Source: Bacteroidota bacterium
GTDB lineage: Bacteria; Bacteroidota; Bacteroidia; Bacteroidales; VadinHA17
Assembly: GCA_030631445.1 (NCBI GenBank)
Contig: DAOVLD010000144.1
Span: 1 to 5,443, forward strand
Length of the DNA: 5,443 nucleotides
Reading direction: 5' to 3'
The first letter of the stretch is position 1. The number at the start of each line of letters is the position of its first letter. Under the pieces are notes generated by a model. It worked only from the letters and a program-made list of their open reading frames with translations, did not search any database and was not told the DNA's origin. Shown piece after piece: positions 1 through 5,443 of the stretch. A program made the position numbers and the translations under genes.

Positions 1-67
1 CTGATAACTCAAAAGTCAAAAGTAACCAGAAAAGAAACAGTATCAGGAAAAACGTAATATACTTCAT
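1..67 (-). CDS. mrpE: Mrp/Mbh antiporter subunit E (MrpE/MbhA-like), N-terminal fragment
   Basis: The first 22 codons are present, running off the left edge. The ATG at 67-65 has AAAGGA nine bases upstream and follows the mrpD stop by two bases. The peptide starts MKYITFFLILFLFWLLLT, a first TM helix with the WLLLT pattern usual at the N-terminus of the MnhE family. The assignment rests on this short match plus position: mrpE directly follows mrpD in canonical mrpABCDEFG operons. In Mbh complexes the equivalent MbhA is a small subunit at the sodium-translocation end of the membrane arm. Genes for MrpF and MrpG would be expected just beyond the edge. Confidence 0.75.
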   Translation of the reverse strand, partial: MKYITFFLILFLFWLLLTFELS

Positions 68-69
68 AT

Positions 70-1608
70 TCAAATATCCTTTATTGTTGATGAATAATCC
101 GTTGTGTTCATTAATATATCAACCACCGGGGTGAGCACGGTTTCACGCACACCAGGAAAAATTAAGAGGCTTAATCCCAGGCATAAGATAGCTAAAACTA
201 TCATTGAAAAACACATGGGGAAAGGCACTTCTTTTATTTTTGGTTTTTCGGTGATTGATGATTTATTGAAAAAGGAAAATTTCTGAAACTTCATAAATGA
301 TGCAAGGGTAATAATGCTTACTACTACAGCCAGAAAAGCGACCAAATAAAATCTTCCTTTTATTGCTGCAAGAATGATAAGCAGTTTGCTGAAGAATCCG
401 TTAAACGGAGGAATTCCTGATATAGCCATGGATGCTCCAAGCGAGGTTGAATAAGTAACCGGCATATATGCGAAAAGCCCGCCCAATTCTTTCAGATTTC
501 GTGTTCCTGTTTTATACTCTATTGCTCCTGCGTTCAGAAACAAAAGACTTTTAAATACAGCATGATTGATCAGATGGAATAAACCACCGGTTATCGCCAG
601 TGCAGCAACTGATTTATTCCCATTATTTGCCAGGATCATCATACCTATTCCAACTCCAATGATCACATAACCCATCTGGCTAATACTATGATAAGCAAGC
701 AGTCTTTTAATATCCCACTGTCCTACTGCCAGGAAAACTCCAAGCACCATAGACAGGGACCCGAGAATAATAAAAACAAGTGATATTTCATGATTAATAA
801 TGAACATGTTGAAAAAGAGTCGTATAATACAATATATTCCAATTGCTTTTATCAACACTCCTGATAACATTGCAGAAATGGGTGAAGGGGCGGAAGAATG
901 AGCATCGGGCAGCCATGCATGGAAAGGAATCATTGCTCCTTTTAATCCGAATCCTGCAATGAGAATTATTTGGGTAAACAACAGGAATGAACGATCATTT
1001 GAATATTTAAGAATATCCGAAACATCAGCAATATTTAATGTTTTTGTTTTCCAGTAAATTAATCCTATTCCAAAAAGGATAAGCAACGAAGCAATTCCTC
1101 CCAGTACCTGGTATTTGAACGAGGCTTCCAGTTCATTCTTCTCCACTCCAAAAGCCACGAGGGCATAGGATGCAATAACAGCAATCTCGAGAAAAACAAA
1201 AAGATTAAATAAATCACCTGTCATAACAACTCCATTCATGCCTCCAACCATTAAGCATAACAGGGTATAAAAATTATTTTCAGCAGTAAATCTTCTGATA
1301 TAGGAAATAGCATAAAAAGCTGAGAAGAAGCCAATAAGGTTAATAATGGAAAGCATAAGAATGGTGAAACCATCAATAACAAAATATATGGCAATCGGGA
1401 CTCCGTTAACCGGTTCCCATCCTCCGATCTTATATGAATAAACCTCAGTGTTTCCGTCGAACAGGAAAAATAAGGAAAGAACAGTCAGGAAAAGGAATAC
1501 AACAGAAGTAATAGTTTTTTGAAACCCTTTAATAAGTTTCCCGATCACAGGGATCAAAAAAGCTGCTGTCATAGGTAAAATTACAAATAGAGTAATGAGC
1601 CAACTCAT
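70..1608 (-). CDS. mrpD: Mrp/Mbh antiporter subunit D (MrpD/MbhH-like, NuoN/NuoM family)
   Basis: This 512-residue ion-translocating subunit is of normal length for MrpD and MbhH, with about 14 TM helices. All expected charged residues of the antiporter half-channels are visible: Glu141 in TM5 (GDLFNLFVFLEIAVIASY), Lys223 and His230 in TM7 (GLKGAMIPFHAWLPDAHSSA), Lys254 in TM8 (VLIKAIGIY), Lys353 in INHAVFKSLLFL, and Lys408 in PPFNGFFSKLL. It should therefore be a competent proton-pumping or exchange unit, unlike its 621-aa paralogue upstream, which lacks the TM5 glutamate. The LPDAHSSAPSPISAMLSG stretch is typical of MrpD and MbhH. The ATG at 1608 has a good AAAGGA seven bases upstream and follows the mrpC stop by four bases. 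The gene ends two bases before the mrpE-like start, so the tail of this gene carries the mrpE Shine-Dalgarno sequence. Confidence 0.95.
   Translation of the reverse strand: MSWLITLFVILPMTAAFLIPVIGKLIKGFQKTITSVVFLFLTVLSLFFLFDGNTEVYSYKIGGWEPVNGVPIAIYFVIDGFTILMLSIINLIGFFSAFYAISYIRRFTAENNFYTLLCLMVGGMNGVVMTGDLFNLFVFLEIAVIASYALVAFGVEKNELEASFKYQVLGGIASLLILFGIGLIYWKTKTLNIADVSDILKYSNDRSFLLFTQIILIAGFGLKGAMIPFHAWLPDAHSSAPSPISAMLSGVLIKAIGIYCIIRLFFNMFIINHEISLVFIILGSLSMVLGVFLAVGQWDIKRLLAYHSISQMGYVIIGVGIGMMILANNGNKSVAALAITGGLFHLINHAVFKSLLFLNAGAIEYKTGTRNLKELGGLFAYMPVTYSTSLGASMAISGIPPFNGFFSKLLIILAAIKGRFYLVAFLAVVVSIITLASFMKFQKFSFFNKSSITEKPKIKEVPFPMCFSMIVLAILCLGLSLLIFPGVRETVLTPVVDILMNTTDYSSTIKDI
77..82 (-). promoter_or_regulatory. 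Ribosome binding site of the mrpE-like gene (AAAGGA)
   Basis: AAAGGA is read on the minus strand nine bases before the ATG at 67, inside the last codons of mrpD (the Lys-Asp of its IKDI end). It is the main evidence, apart from the peptide itself, that a new gene starts here. Confidence 0.65.
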
Positions 1609-1612
1609 CTTA

Positions 1613-1951
1613 TTATCCTTTTAGATTACTGATTTTTCTTATATCAAAAGTGCCATACTTCTTATAAATTTTGACAGCAATAGCCAGCAGCATGGCATTG
1701 GCTGCAAGCGAGATTACAATAGCTGTGAGGACCATTGCCTGGGGCAGGGGATCCACATAAACGGGATTTGTAATATTTTTACTAATAATAGGAGCAATTC
1801 CTCCTTCAATATAGCCTATTAATACCAGAAAGAGGAAAGTACTGAATTCCATAAACGAAAGACCTATAAAAATTTTAATTATATTCTTTCGGGTCAGAAC
1901 CCCATAAAGTCCAACTAAAAAAAGTACAAAACACAGAATAAATAAGGTCAT
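1613..1951 (-). CDS. mrpC: Mrp/Mbh antiporter subunit C (MrpC/MbhG-like, NuoK family)
   Basis: This 112-residue NuoK-family protein has three TM helices (about 2-19, 26-48 and 70-95). TM2 holds the conserved acidic residue Glu35 in FMEFSTFLFLV, the position of the essential membrane glutamate in NuoK. The loop and TM3 carry DPLPQAMVLTAIVIS (residues 67-81), characteristic of the MrpC branch rather than NuoK proper. It would take part in lateral ion transfer between the antiporter-like subunits and the small membrane subunits. The ATG at 1951 overlaps the mrpB stop as ATGA, with only a weak purine-rich stretch (GAAGAG) eight bases upstream, so translational coupling is likely. It ends four bases before the mrpD start, and its last two sense codons form part of the mrpD Shine-Dalgarno sequence. 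Confidence 0.95.
   Translation of the reverse strand: MTLFILCFVLFLVGLYGVLTRKNIIKIFIGLSFMEFSTFLFLVLIGYIEGGIAPIISKNITNPVYVDPLPQAMVLTAIVISLAANAMLLAIAVKIYKKYGTFDIRKISNLKG
1616..1621 (-). promoter_or_regulatory. Ribosome binding site of mrpD (AAAGGA)
   Basis: AAAGGA is read on the minus strand seven bases before the ATG at 1608. It is made from the last two sense codons of mrpC (Lys-Gly), so ribosomes finishing mrpC are placed at the mrpD start. It supports the chosen start. Confidence 0.7.
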
Positions 1952-2385
1952 TTTGAGATCTCTTCTTTATAAATTATAAAAGCTAAAATTATTGTAAATA
2001 ATGCAGCTGCAACTTCGATACCGACCAGGATATTATAAAGCGGGATTACGCCAGCGCTGACCAGGTTCCCGATAATTCCTTCCGGCAGATAGTTATGGAA
2101 AAAAATATTTGTTCCAATAATTAATGCAAAGGAAGCAAACAGCAGGAAAGCAAGTATTGCCAGGCTTTCAGTTACCGAAGATCCTTCTTTACGTTTGACC
2201 ACTGTCAGTTCATCGCCTCCGAATGCCAGCACCAGGATGATCAATGAGGCTGCAATAATAGCTCCTCCGGCAAACCCTCCACCGGGTGTAAGATGTCCGT
2301 GTGTAATGATGTAAATTCCATACAGAAAAATCATGCCGGAAAGCAACTGTGTTATTTTTTTTACTATGGATGACATTCCTTTCAT
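1948..2385 (-). CDS. mrpB: Mrp/Mbh antiporter subunit B (MrpB/MbhF-like, MnhB domain)
   Basis: This 145-residue protein has four predicted TM helices (about 12-28, 38-56, 74-92 and 112-138). The MnhB signature HGHLTPGGGFAGGA spans residues 29-42. A second conserved block, IPLYNILVGIEVAAAL, sits at about 114-129 and carries membrane-embedded Glu124. The length agrees with MrpB and MbhF. In Mrp antiporters and Mbh hydrogenases, this small subunit helps form the cation pathway beside MrpC and the MbhD/E segments. The chosen ATG at 2385 follows the previous stop by 13 AT-rich bases with no Shine-Dalgarno match. A second ATG three codons later (Met4) is also possible, but the AAAGGA in front of it lies immediately adjacent, too close for normal use. 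The 3' end overlaps the mrpC start by four bases (ATGA), which suggests coupled translation. Confidence 0.95.
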   Translation of the reverse strand: MKGMSSIVKKITQLLSGMIFLYGIYIITHGHLTPGGGFAGGAIIAASLIILVLAFGGDELTVVKRKEGSSVTESLAILAFLLFASFALIIGTNIFFHNYLPEGIIGNLVSAGVIPLYNILVGIEVAAALFTIILAFIIYKEEISK

Positions 2386-2398
2386 AACAAAATAAATA

Positions 2399-2953
2399 TT
2401 ATTTTCTTCCTTTAATTCGCAAAATAGTTAATACTCCAATAGCAGCGGTAAACAGTATTGTTGCCTCTCCAAATGTATCATAGCCCCTGAAATCGAACAG
2501 AACTCCTGTAACAAGGTTTGCACTGCCAGTCTTATCTGCCCCACCGTACAAATAGGCTTCTGACATTCTCAGAATGTGTTCACCGAAAGGGTTAAGGTGA
2601 GTAATAGCGAGCCTGAATGAATATAAAAGCACTATTCCGATAATAACAGTTATTAAAACATTAATCAGGGCTTTGGAATTGATCAATGACTTCCACTTTT
2701 TTTCTATGGCAGTTTTTTCAAGTTCATGACGGGTACTGTCAAGCACAACTGCAATCATGATGATAAGTGTGATTGTTTCTACCACAATCTGTACGATAGC
2801 CAGGTCCGGAGCTTTTAAAAGCAGAAAACATATAACAAGACCATACCCTACAATTCCGCAGGAGATAAGGGCAGAAAGCAAATCCCTGGCATGCAGGGCA
2901 AACAACGCCCCAATAATCATAAATATTAGTACTATTGATAGTATTATTTCCAT
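2399..2953 (-). CDS. Fused MbhD-MbhE protein (C-terminal part of MrpA; DUF4040)
   Basis: This 184-residue membrane protein is equivalent to the C-terminal domains of MrpA, which in P. furiosus Mbh are the separate subunits MbhD and MbhE. Residues 5-75 form the MbhD (DUF4040) part, with RDLLSALI, KAPDLAIVQIVVET and buried Asp50 and Glu59. After a charged linker (about 75-92) and one TM helix (about 95-113), residues 145-180 form the MbhE-like part, with NLVTGVLFDFRGYDTFGE (Asp154, Asp159, Glu163) and a last TM helix. These segments resemble NuoJ and, by analogy with complex I and Mbh structures, would link the antiporter-like subunits to the rest of the membrane arm. The ATG at 2953 lies 20 bases after the preceding stop and has no clear Shine-Dalgarno sequence. 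An in-frame ATG overlapping that stop (2977) runs into TGA after five codons and cannot be the start. With the 621-aa neighbour it totals 805 residues, close to a typical single-chain MrpA. Confidence 0.88.
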   Translation of the reverse strand: MEIILSIVLIFMIIGALFALHARDLLSALISCGIVGYGLVICFLLLKAPDLAIVQIVVETITLIIMIAVVLDSTRHELEKTAIEKKWKSLINSKALINVLITVIIGIVLLYSFRLAITHLNPFGEHILRMSEAYLYGGADKTGSANLVTGVLFDFRGYDTFGEATILFTAAIGVLTILRIKGRK

Positions 2954-2973
2954 CTTGTATCAGGTATTTATTT

Positions 2974-4839
2974 TCATGTAATAAGTATTATCATCATTAT
3001 GATTAAACCTGCAAAAATCCAGAATACGTAGGATGTAAGAATTCCTGTATGTGCTTTACTTAACCAGTGGCTAAAATACAGAGTTATTTTCTTGGATATT
3101 TCGTAAATGTCGAACCATTTTTTTTCCGCCATATCGTAAATAAAGGAAAAAAGCCTGAAATTCCTTATTGTTTTATAGAATTCAACAACAGGAAAGCTGG
3201 TTTCTTCCTGGGACTTTTCCCCGCCAATAAAGCTATCTTCGGTTCTGAAATTTTTAATATTTCCAATAAGGTAAATAAGAATACCGAGAAGAATAGATGC
3301 CAGGATTAAAACGAATACTATGGATGGGTTCCATATTCCTATATATTCAAATTTACCTGTAAGAGGCATAATAAATTCGGGTACAACAATTGCAGAGGCA
3401 AGAACTCCTATTCCTATACACACTATGGCGAGGATAATTCCTGGCAGCCACATCAGAAAATTCACTTCTTTTACTTTGTTTAAATGGTCTTTTTTTCTTC
3501 CGAGGAAGATGCCTGAAATAAATTTGATAAAAGTGGCGACTGTAAGCGCTGAGCCTATTACAGCCAGTCCGAGCCAAATGATCCATAGTTGATTAGCCAC
3601 TCCTGGTTCTTTACCAAAATCAATTATCCCCTGGTAAATGATCCATTTGGAAGCAAAGGCGTTTAAGGGAGGTACTCCTGACATAGCTAATCCACATATT
3701 AGTGCAGAAATAAAGGTAACAGGCATGGCTTTTGAAAGTCCGCCAAGGTCGTCCAGGTTTACTTTTCCGGTTCTTTTTTCGACACTTCCGGCAGTCAGGA
3801 AAAGCCCCGATTTATAGATAGCATGATTAATCATATGGAATAATCCTCCTGCAATACCTAAAGGTGTTCCGAGCCCGAGTCCCAGAACCATATATCCCAC
3901 CTGTGAAACAGCGTTATATCCCAGAAGTTTTTTATAATTTTGCTGGATAAGAGCCATCATAACGGCAAAAATCAGGGTCATTACACCAATAATAATAAGA
4001 AGAAAGGTTAACCATTGGTTAAGTATGAACATATGAGCACAGATCCTGGCAAGGAAATAGATGCCCAGTAACTTGTCAAGTGAGGCAGGAAGAAAAGCAG
4101 AAGACGGGACTGGTGCATGTCTGGTATAATCTGGTATCCAGGTATGGAAAGGAAAGGCTCCGGCTTTGGTAAAGCTGCCGATCAGCAACGACAAGAAGGC
4201 AATTGTAAGAATAGGGTATGTGGTGGGAATGTTCAATTCAGAAATCGTAAAGGTTCCATACACTTTCCAGATAATCCCTATTCCTAAAATCATTATACCA
4301 TCAGATGAACCGATCATGATAAGTGTTTTCTTAGCGGTTGATGAGCTTTCCTCGTCATAACCTTTAATTAATTTATAAAGGGTAAAACCCAAAATCCCCC
4401 AGAAGGTGATGAAAAATAATAGATTGTCAGTTAGGACAGCACCGGCAGATAAACCGAGCGTGATAAGAAAATAAGGGAAATAATTTTTTAATGTGTGGTT
4501 CTTATAGAAATAAGCCACTGAATAAATTACAATTACTAAACCGAAGAAACAAATGGTGAGAGTAATGAATTTACTTAAATTATCGATATTGAAAGAAGAG
4601 AATTTATTCGCTCCCTGCAGAATTTCCCATGGTAAAGTTCCTTCAGTAAAAATTGATGAAAACAGGTCCAGGTTTACCAATTGTGGGGAAACAGAGAAAA
4701 GTTTTATTGAGAAGAGAAAAGCTATTGCTGAAATAATCGTTGCAATTATTCCTTTCAGTAGTTTAATTTTTTCAGGAAAAGCGAACAATATTATTCCGGC
4801 AACTACTGGTAAAAATATTATTATATAAAGGTTGCTCAT
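2974..4839 (-). CDS. NuoL/MrpA-type proton (or Na+) translocating membrane subunit, 621 aa
   Basis: This polytopic membrane protein belongs to the proton-conducting transporter family (NuoL, MrpA, HyfB, MbxH'). The core runs from about residue 80 to 480. It contains the TM7 lysine in SFTKAGAFPFHTW (Lys225, His232), the TM8 lysine in LDKLLGIY (Lys256), the INHAIYKSGLF helix (Lys343), and PPLNAFASKW (Lys398). A FIGGE motif near 537 leads into a long amphipathic stretch (about 550-597) and a final TM helix, which matches the lateral helix plus last TM of NuoL or MrpA. The conserved TM5 glutamate is absent: at the WEG position the protein reads W147-G148. The start at 4839 has an ATAAGG eight bases upstream that overlaps the stop of the hydrogenase gene, only 10 bases away. 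Followed directly by MbhDE, MrpB, MrpC and MrpD genes, it sits where the N-terminal part of MrpA would be. It could equally be called a MbxH'-like second antiporter subunit. The family is certain; the exact orthology is not. Confidence 0.9.
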   Translation of the reverse strand: MSNLYIIIFLPVVAGIILFAFPEKIKLLKGIIATIISAIAFLFSIKLFSVSPQLVNLDLFSSIFTEGTLPWEILQGANKFSSFNIDNLSKFITLTICFFGLVIVIYSVAYFYKNHTLKNYFPYFLITLGLSAGAVLTDNLLFFITFWGILGFTLYKLIKGYDEESSSTAKKTLIMIGSSDGIMILGIGIIWKVYGTFTISELNIPTTYPILTIAFLSLLIGSFTKAGAFPFHTWIPDYTRHAPVPSSAFLPASLDKLLGIYFLARICAHMFILNQWLTFLLIIIGVMTLIFAVMMALIQQNYKKLLGYNAVSQVGYMVLGLGLGTPLGIAGGLFHMINHAIYKSGLFLTAGSVEKRTGKVNLDDLGGLSKAMPVTFISALICGLAMSGVPPLNAFASKWIIYQGIIDFGKEPGVANQLWIIWLGLAVIGSALTVATFIKFISGIFLGRKKDHLNKVKEVNFLMWLPGIILAIVCIGIGVLASAIVVPEFIMPLTGKFEYIGIWNPSIVFVLILASILLGILIYLIGNIKNFRTEDSFIGGEKSQEETSFPVVEFYKTIRNFRLFSFIYDMAEKKWFDIYEISKKITLYFSHWLSKAHTGILTSYVFWIFAGLIIMMIILIT

Positions 4840-4847
4840 GATTAAAG

Positions 4848-4853
4848 CCTTAT
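4848..4853 (-). promoter_or_regulatory. Ribosome binding site of the 621-aa antiporter subunit (ATAAGG)
   Basis: ATAAGG is read on the minus strand eight bases before the ATG at 4839 and overlaps the TAA stop of the hydrogenase large-subunit gene. It is only a partial Shine-Dalgarno match, but the spacing is normal and it supports this start. Confidence 0.5.
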
Positions 4854-5443
4854 AGTTTCTTTTTTAATTCTTCTGTTTTTTGTTGTGACAATTTTATCAT
4901 GTCTTTACCACTAAGAATTGGTTTTTTATTGTAATAATCGTATGCCATAGCCATTCTTTCGGTACAGCAATAACAGGGATCAACGGCAGCCAGGGAAATT
5001 GTTGCATCCGAGATTGTTTGTCCGACACATGATTTTTTAAAAGTTGATATATTGGTATAACTGGGTGCGCGGACCTTATGTCTGACCGGTGTATATCCTC
5101 CGTCTGTGACAACGAAGTGGAAAACTTCTCCCCGTGGAGCTTCTGCACGACCTGTTCCCATGCCTTCAGGTACATTCTTAACCTTTACTTCTATATCTCC
5201 TTCTTTTTCTTTCTTCAGACCTTCGAGGCACTGTTCAATGATAGAAACTGATTCATGCATTTCCAGCAACCGCACTGCAACTTTAGCGAATACATCTCCT
5301 TCCTCAGCAGTTATTACCTTCCAGTTAACCAGAGGATAAGCTGCGTATGGATCATCCTGACGTACATCAATTGCAACGCCCGAAGCCCTGGCTGTAGGTC
5401 CTACTGCTGCAAAATTAATTATGTCCTGTTTAGTAAGTACACC
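4850..5443 (-). CDS. Group 4 membrane-bound [NiFe] hydrogenase large subunit, C-terminal part (Mbh/Ech/CooH type)
   Basis: The frame is open from the right window edge to a TAA at 4852-4850, giving 197 residues of the C-terminal half; the start lies outside the window. This subunit carries the Ni-Fe active site and makes or consumes H2 on the cytoplasmic face. Visible hallmarks, numbered in the partial peptide, are GPTARASG near residue 15, DPYAAY near 31, EAPRGE near 100, a RHKVRAPSYTN stretch near 121-131, and the distal nickel ligand motif DPCYCCTER at about 155-163. An intact CxxC here separates it from complex I NuoD and from Mbx-type sulfane reductases, whose cysteine pairs are changed. 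A 34-residue lysine-rich tail follows the Arg and resembles the peptide removed from E. coli HycE after Arg537 during maturation. The extra Cys inside CYCC is unusual. The proximal CxxC cannot be seen. The Mrp genes 10 bases downstream favour an Mbh-like complex over Ech, though a formate-hydrogenlyase-type variant is not excluded. Confidence 0.93.
   Translation of the reverse strand, partial: GVLTKQDIINFAAVGPTARASGVAIDVRQDDPYAAYPLVNWKVITAEEGDVFAKVAVRLLEMHESVSIIEQCLEGLKKEKEGDIEVKVKNVPEGMGTGRAEAPRGEVFHFVVTDGGYTPVRHKVRAPSYTNISTFKKSCVGQTISDATISLAAVDPCYCCTERMAMAYDYYNKKPILSGKDMIKLSQQKTEELKKKL

Noticed and set aside
104..286. Plus-strand 60-codon frame opposite the mrpD 3' end
   Set aside because: It lies within the intact mrpD coding sequence on the other strand and has no independent support.
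2960..2977. ATG overlapping the stop of the 621-aa gene as an earlier start for MbhDE
   Set aside because: It is in frame but meets TGA after five codons, so the ATG at 2953 is the usable start.
2757..2981. Plus-strand 74-codon frame opposite MbhDE
   Set aside because: It is antisense to a conserved domain and simply the reverse reading of membrane-protein codons.
3118..3125. Run of eight A (minus strand) in the 621-aa gene as a possible frameshift or slippage site; a similar run occurs near 2355-2362
   Set aside because: The frame is intact on both sides, the downstream lateral helix and final TM helix are as expected, and Lys-Lys codons explain the run in an AT-rich gene.
3067..3592. Plus-strand frames of 80 and 90 codons and a 77-codon minus-strand alternative frame within the 621-aa gene
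   Set aside because: All lie wholly inside a well supported coding region, with peptides of low plausibility and no start signal; complementary or out-of-frame shadows.
4897..5175. 92-codon minus-strand open frame inside the hydrogenase gene
   Set aside because: It is out of frame with the clear hydrogenase large-subunit sequence, and its peptide has no recognisable family or membrane pattern; a shadow.
70..5443. Respiratory complex I (nuo) operon
   Set aside because: The large subunit keeps a DPCxxC nickel motif absent from NuoD, and MrpB, MbhDE and MrpE-type genes are not part of nuo operons.
4850..5443. Mbx-type sulfane reductase large subunit
   Set aside because: Mbx-type large subunits lack the full set of nickel-binding cysteines; the distal pair is intact here. 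The proximal pair lies outside the window, so this is not absolute.

Overview
The window is one continuous minus-strand operon segment from what looks like an anaerobic, moderately AT-rich prokaryote, probably a bacterium. Two start sites carry AAAGGA Shine-Dalgarno sequences and others lack one. I cannot fix the lineage. Reading in the direction of transcription (right to left), it contains: the C-terminal part of a group 4 membrane-bound [NiFe] hydrogenase large subunit (4850-5443, truncated by the right edge); a 621-aa NuoL/MrpA-type ion-translocating membrane subunit (2974-4839); a 184-aa fused MbhD-MbhE protein (2399-2953); MrpB (1948-2385); MrpC (1613-1951); MrpD (70-1608); and the first 22 codons of an MrpE-type subunit (1-67, truncated by the left edge).

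The seven genes are separated by only 10, 20, 13, -4, 4 and 2 bases, so no room remains for internal promoters or terminators and no non-coding stretch exceeds 20 bases. Small plus-strand open frames and out-of-frame minus-strand ones are shadows of these membrane protein genes.

Taken together, the genes encode an energy-converting hydrogenase. A cytoplasm-facing catalytic arm, of which only the large subunit is visible, would evolve H2 (or oxidise it) with a low-potential electron carrier such as ferredoxin; the carrier is inferred, not seen. That arm would be coupled to a membrane arm derived from an Mrp cation/proton antiporter. The 621-aa and 184-aa proteins together match the domain content and approximate size of a single MrpA protein, so the membrane arm looks like a full Mrp A-B-C-D-E set with MrpA split in two. 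That would give two large antiporter-like subunits, whereas Pyrococcus furiosus Mbh has one.

The points most worth a second look are: the missing conserved TM5 glutamate in the 621-aa subunit (Gly148 at the expected place); the unusual CYCC active-site motif of the hydrogenase; and the module order, with the catalytic gene upstream of a complete Mrp set. The components are recognisable members of known families. I see no wholly new system, but the combination is less usual.
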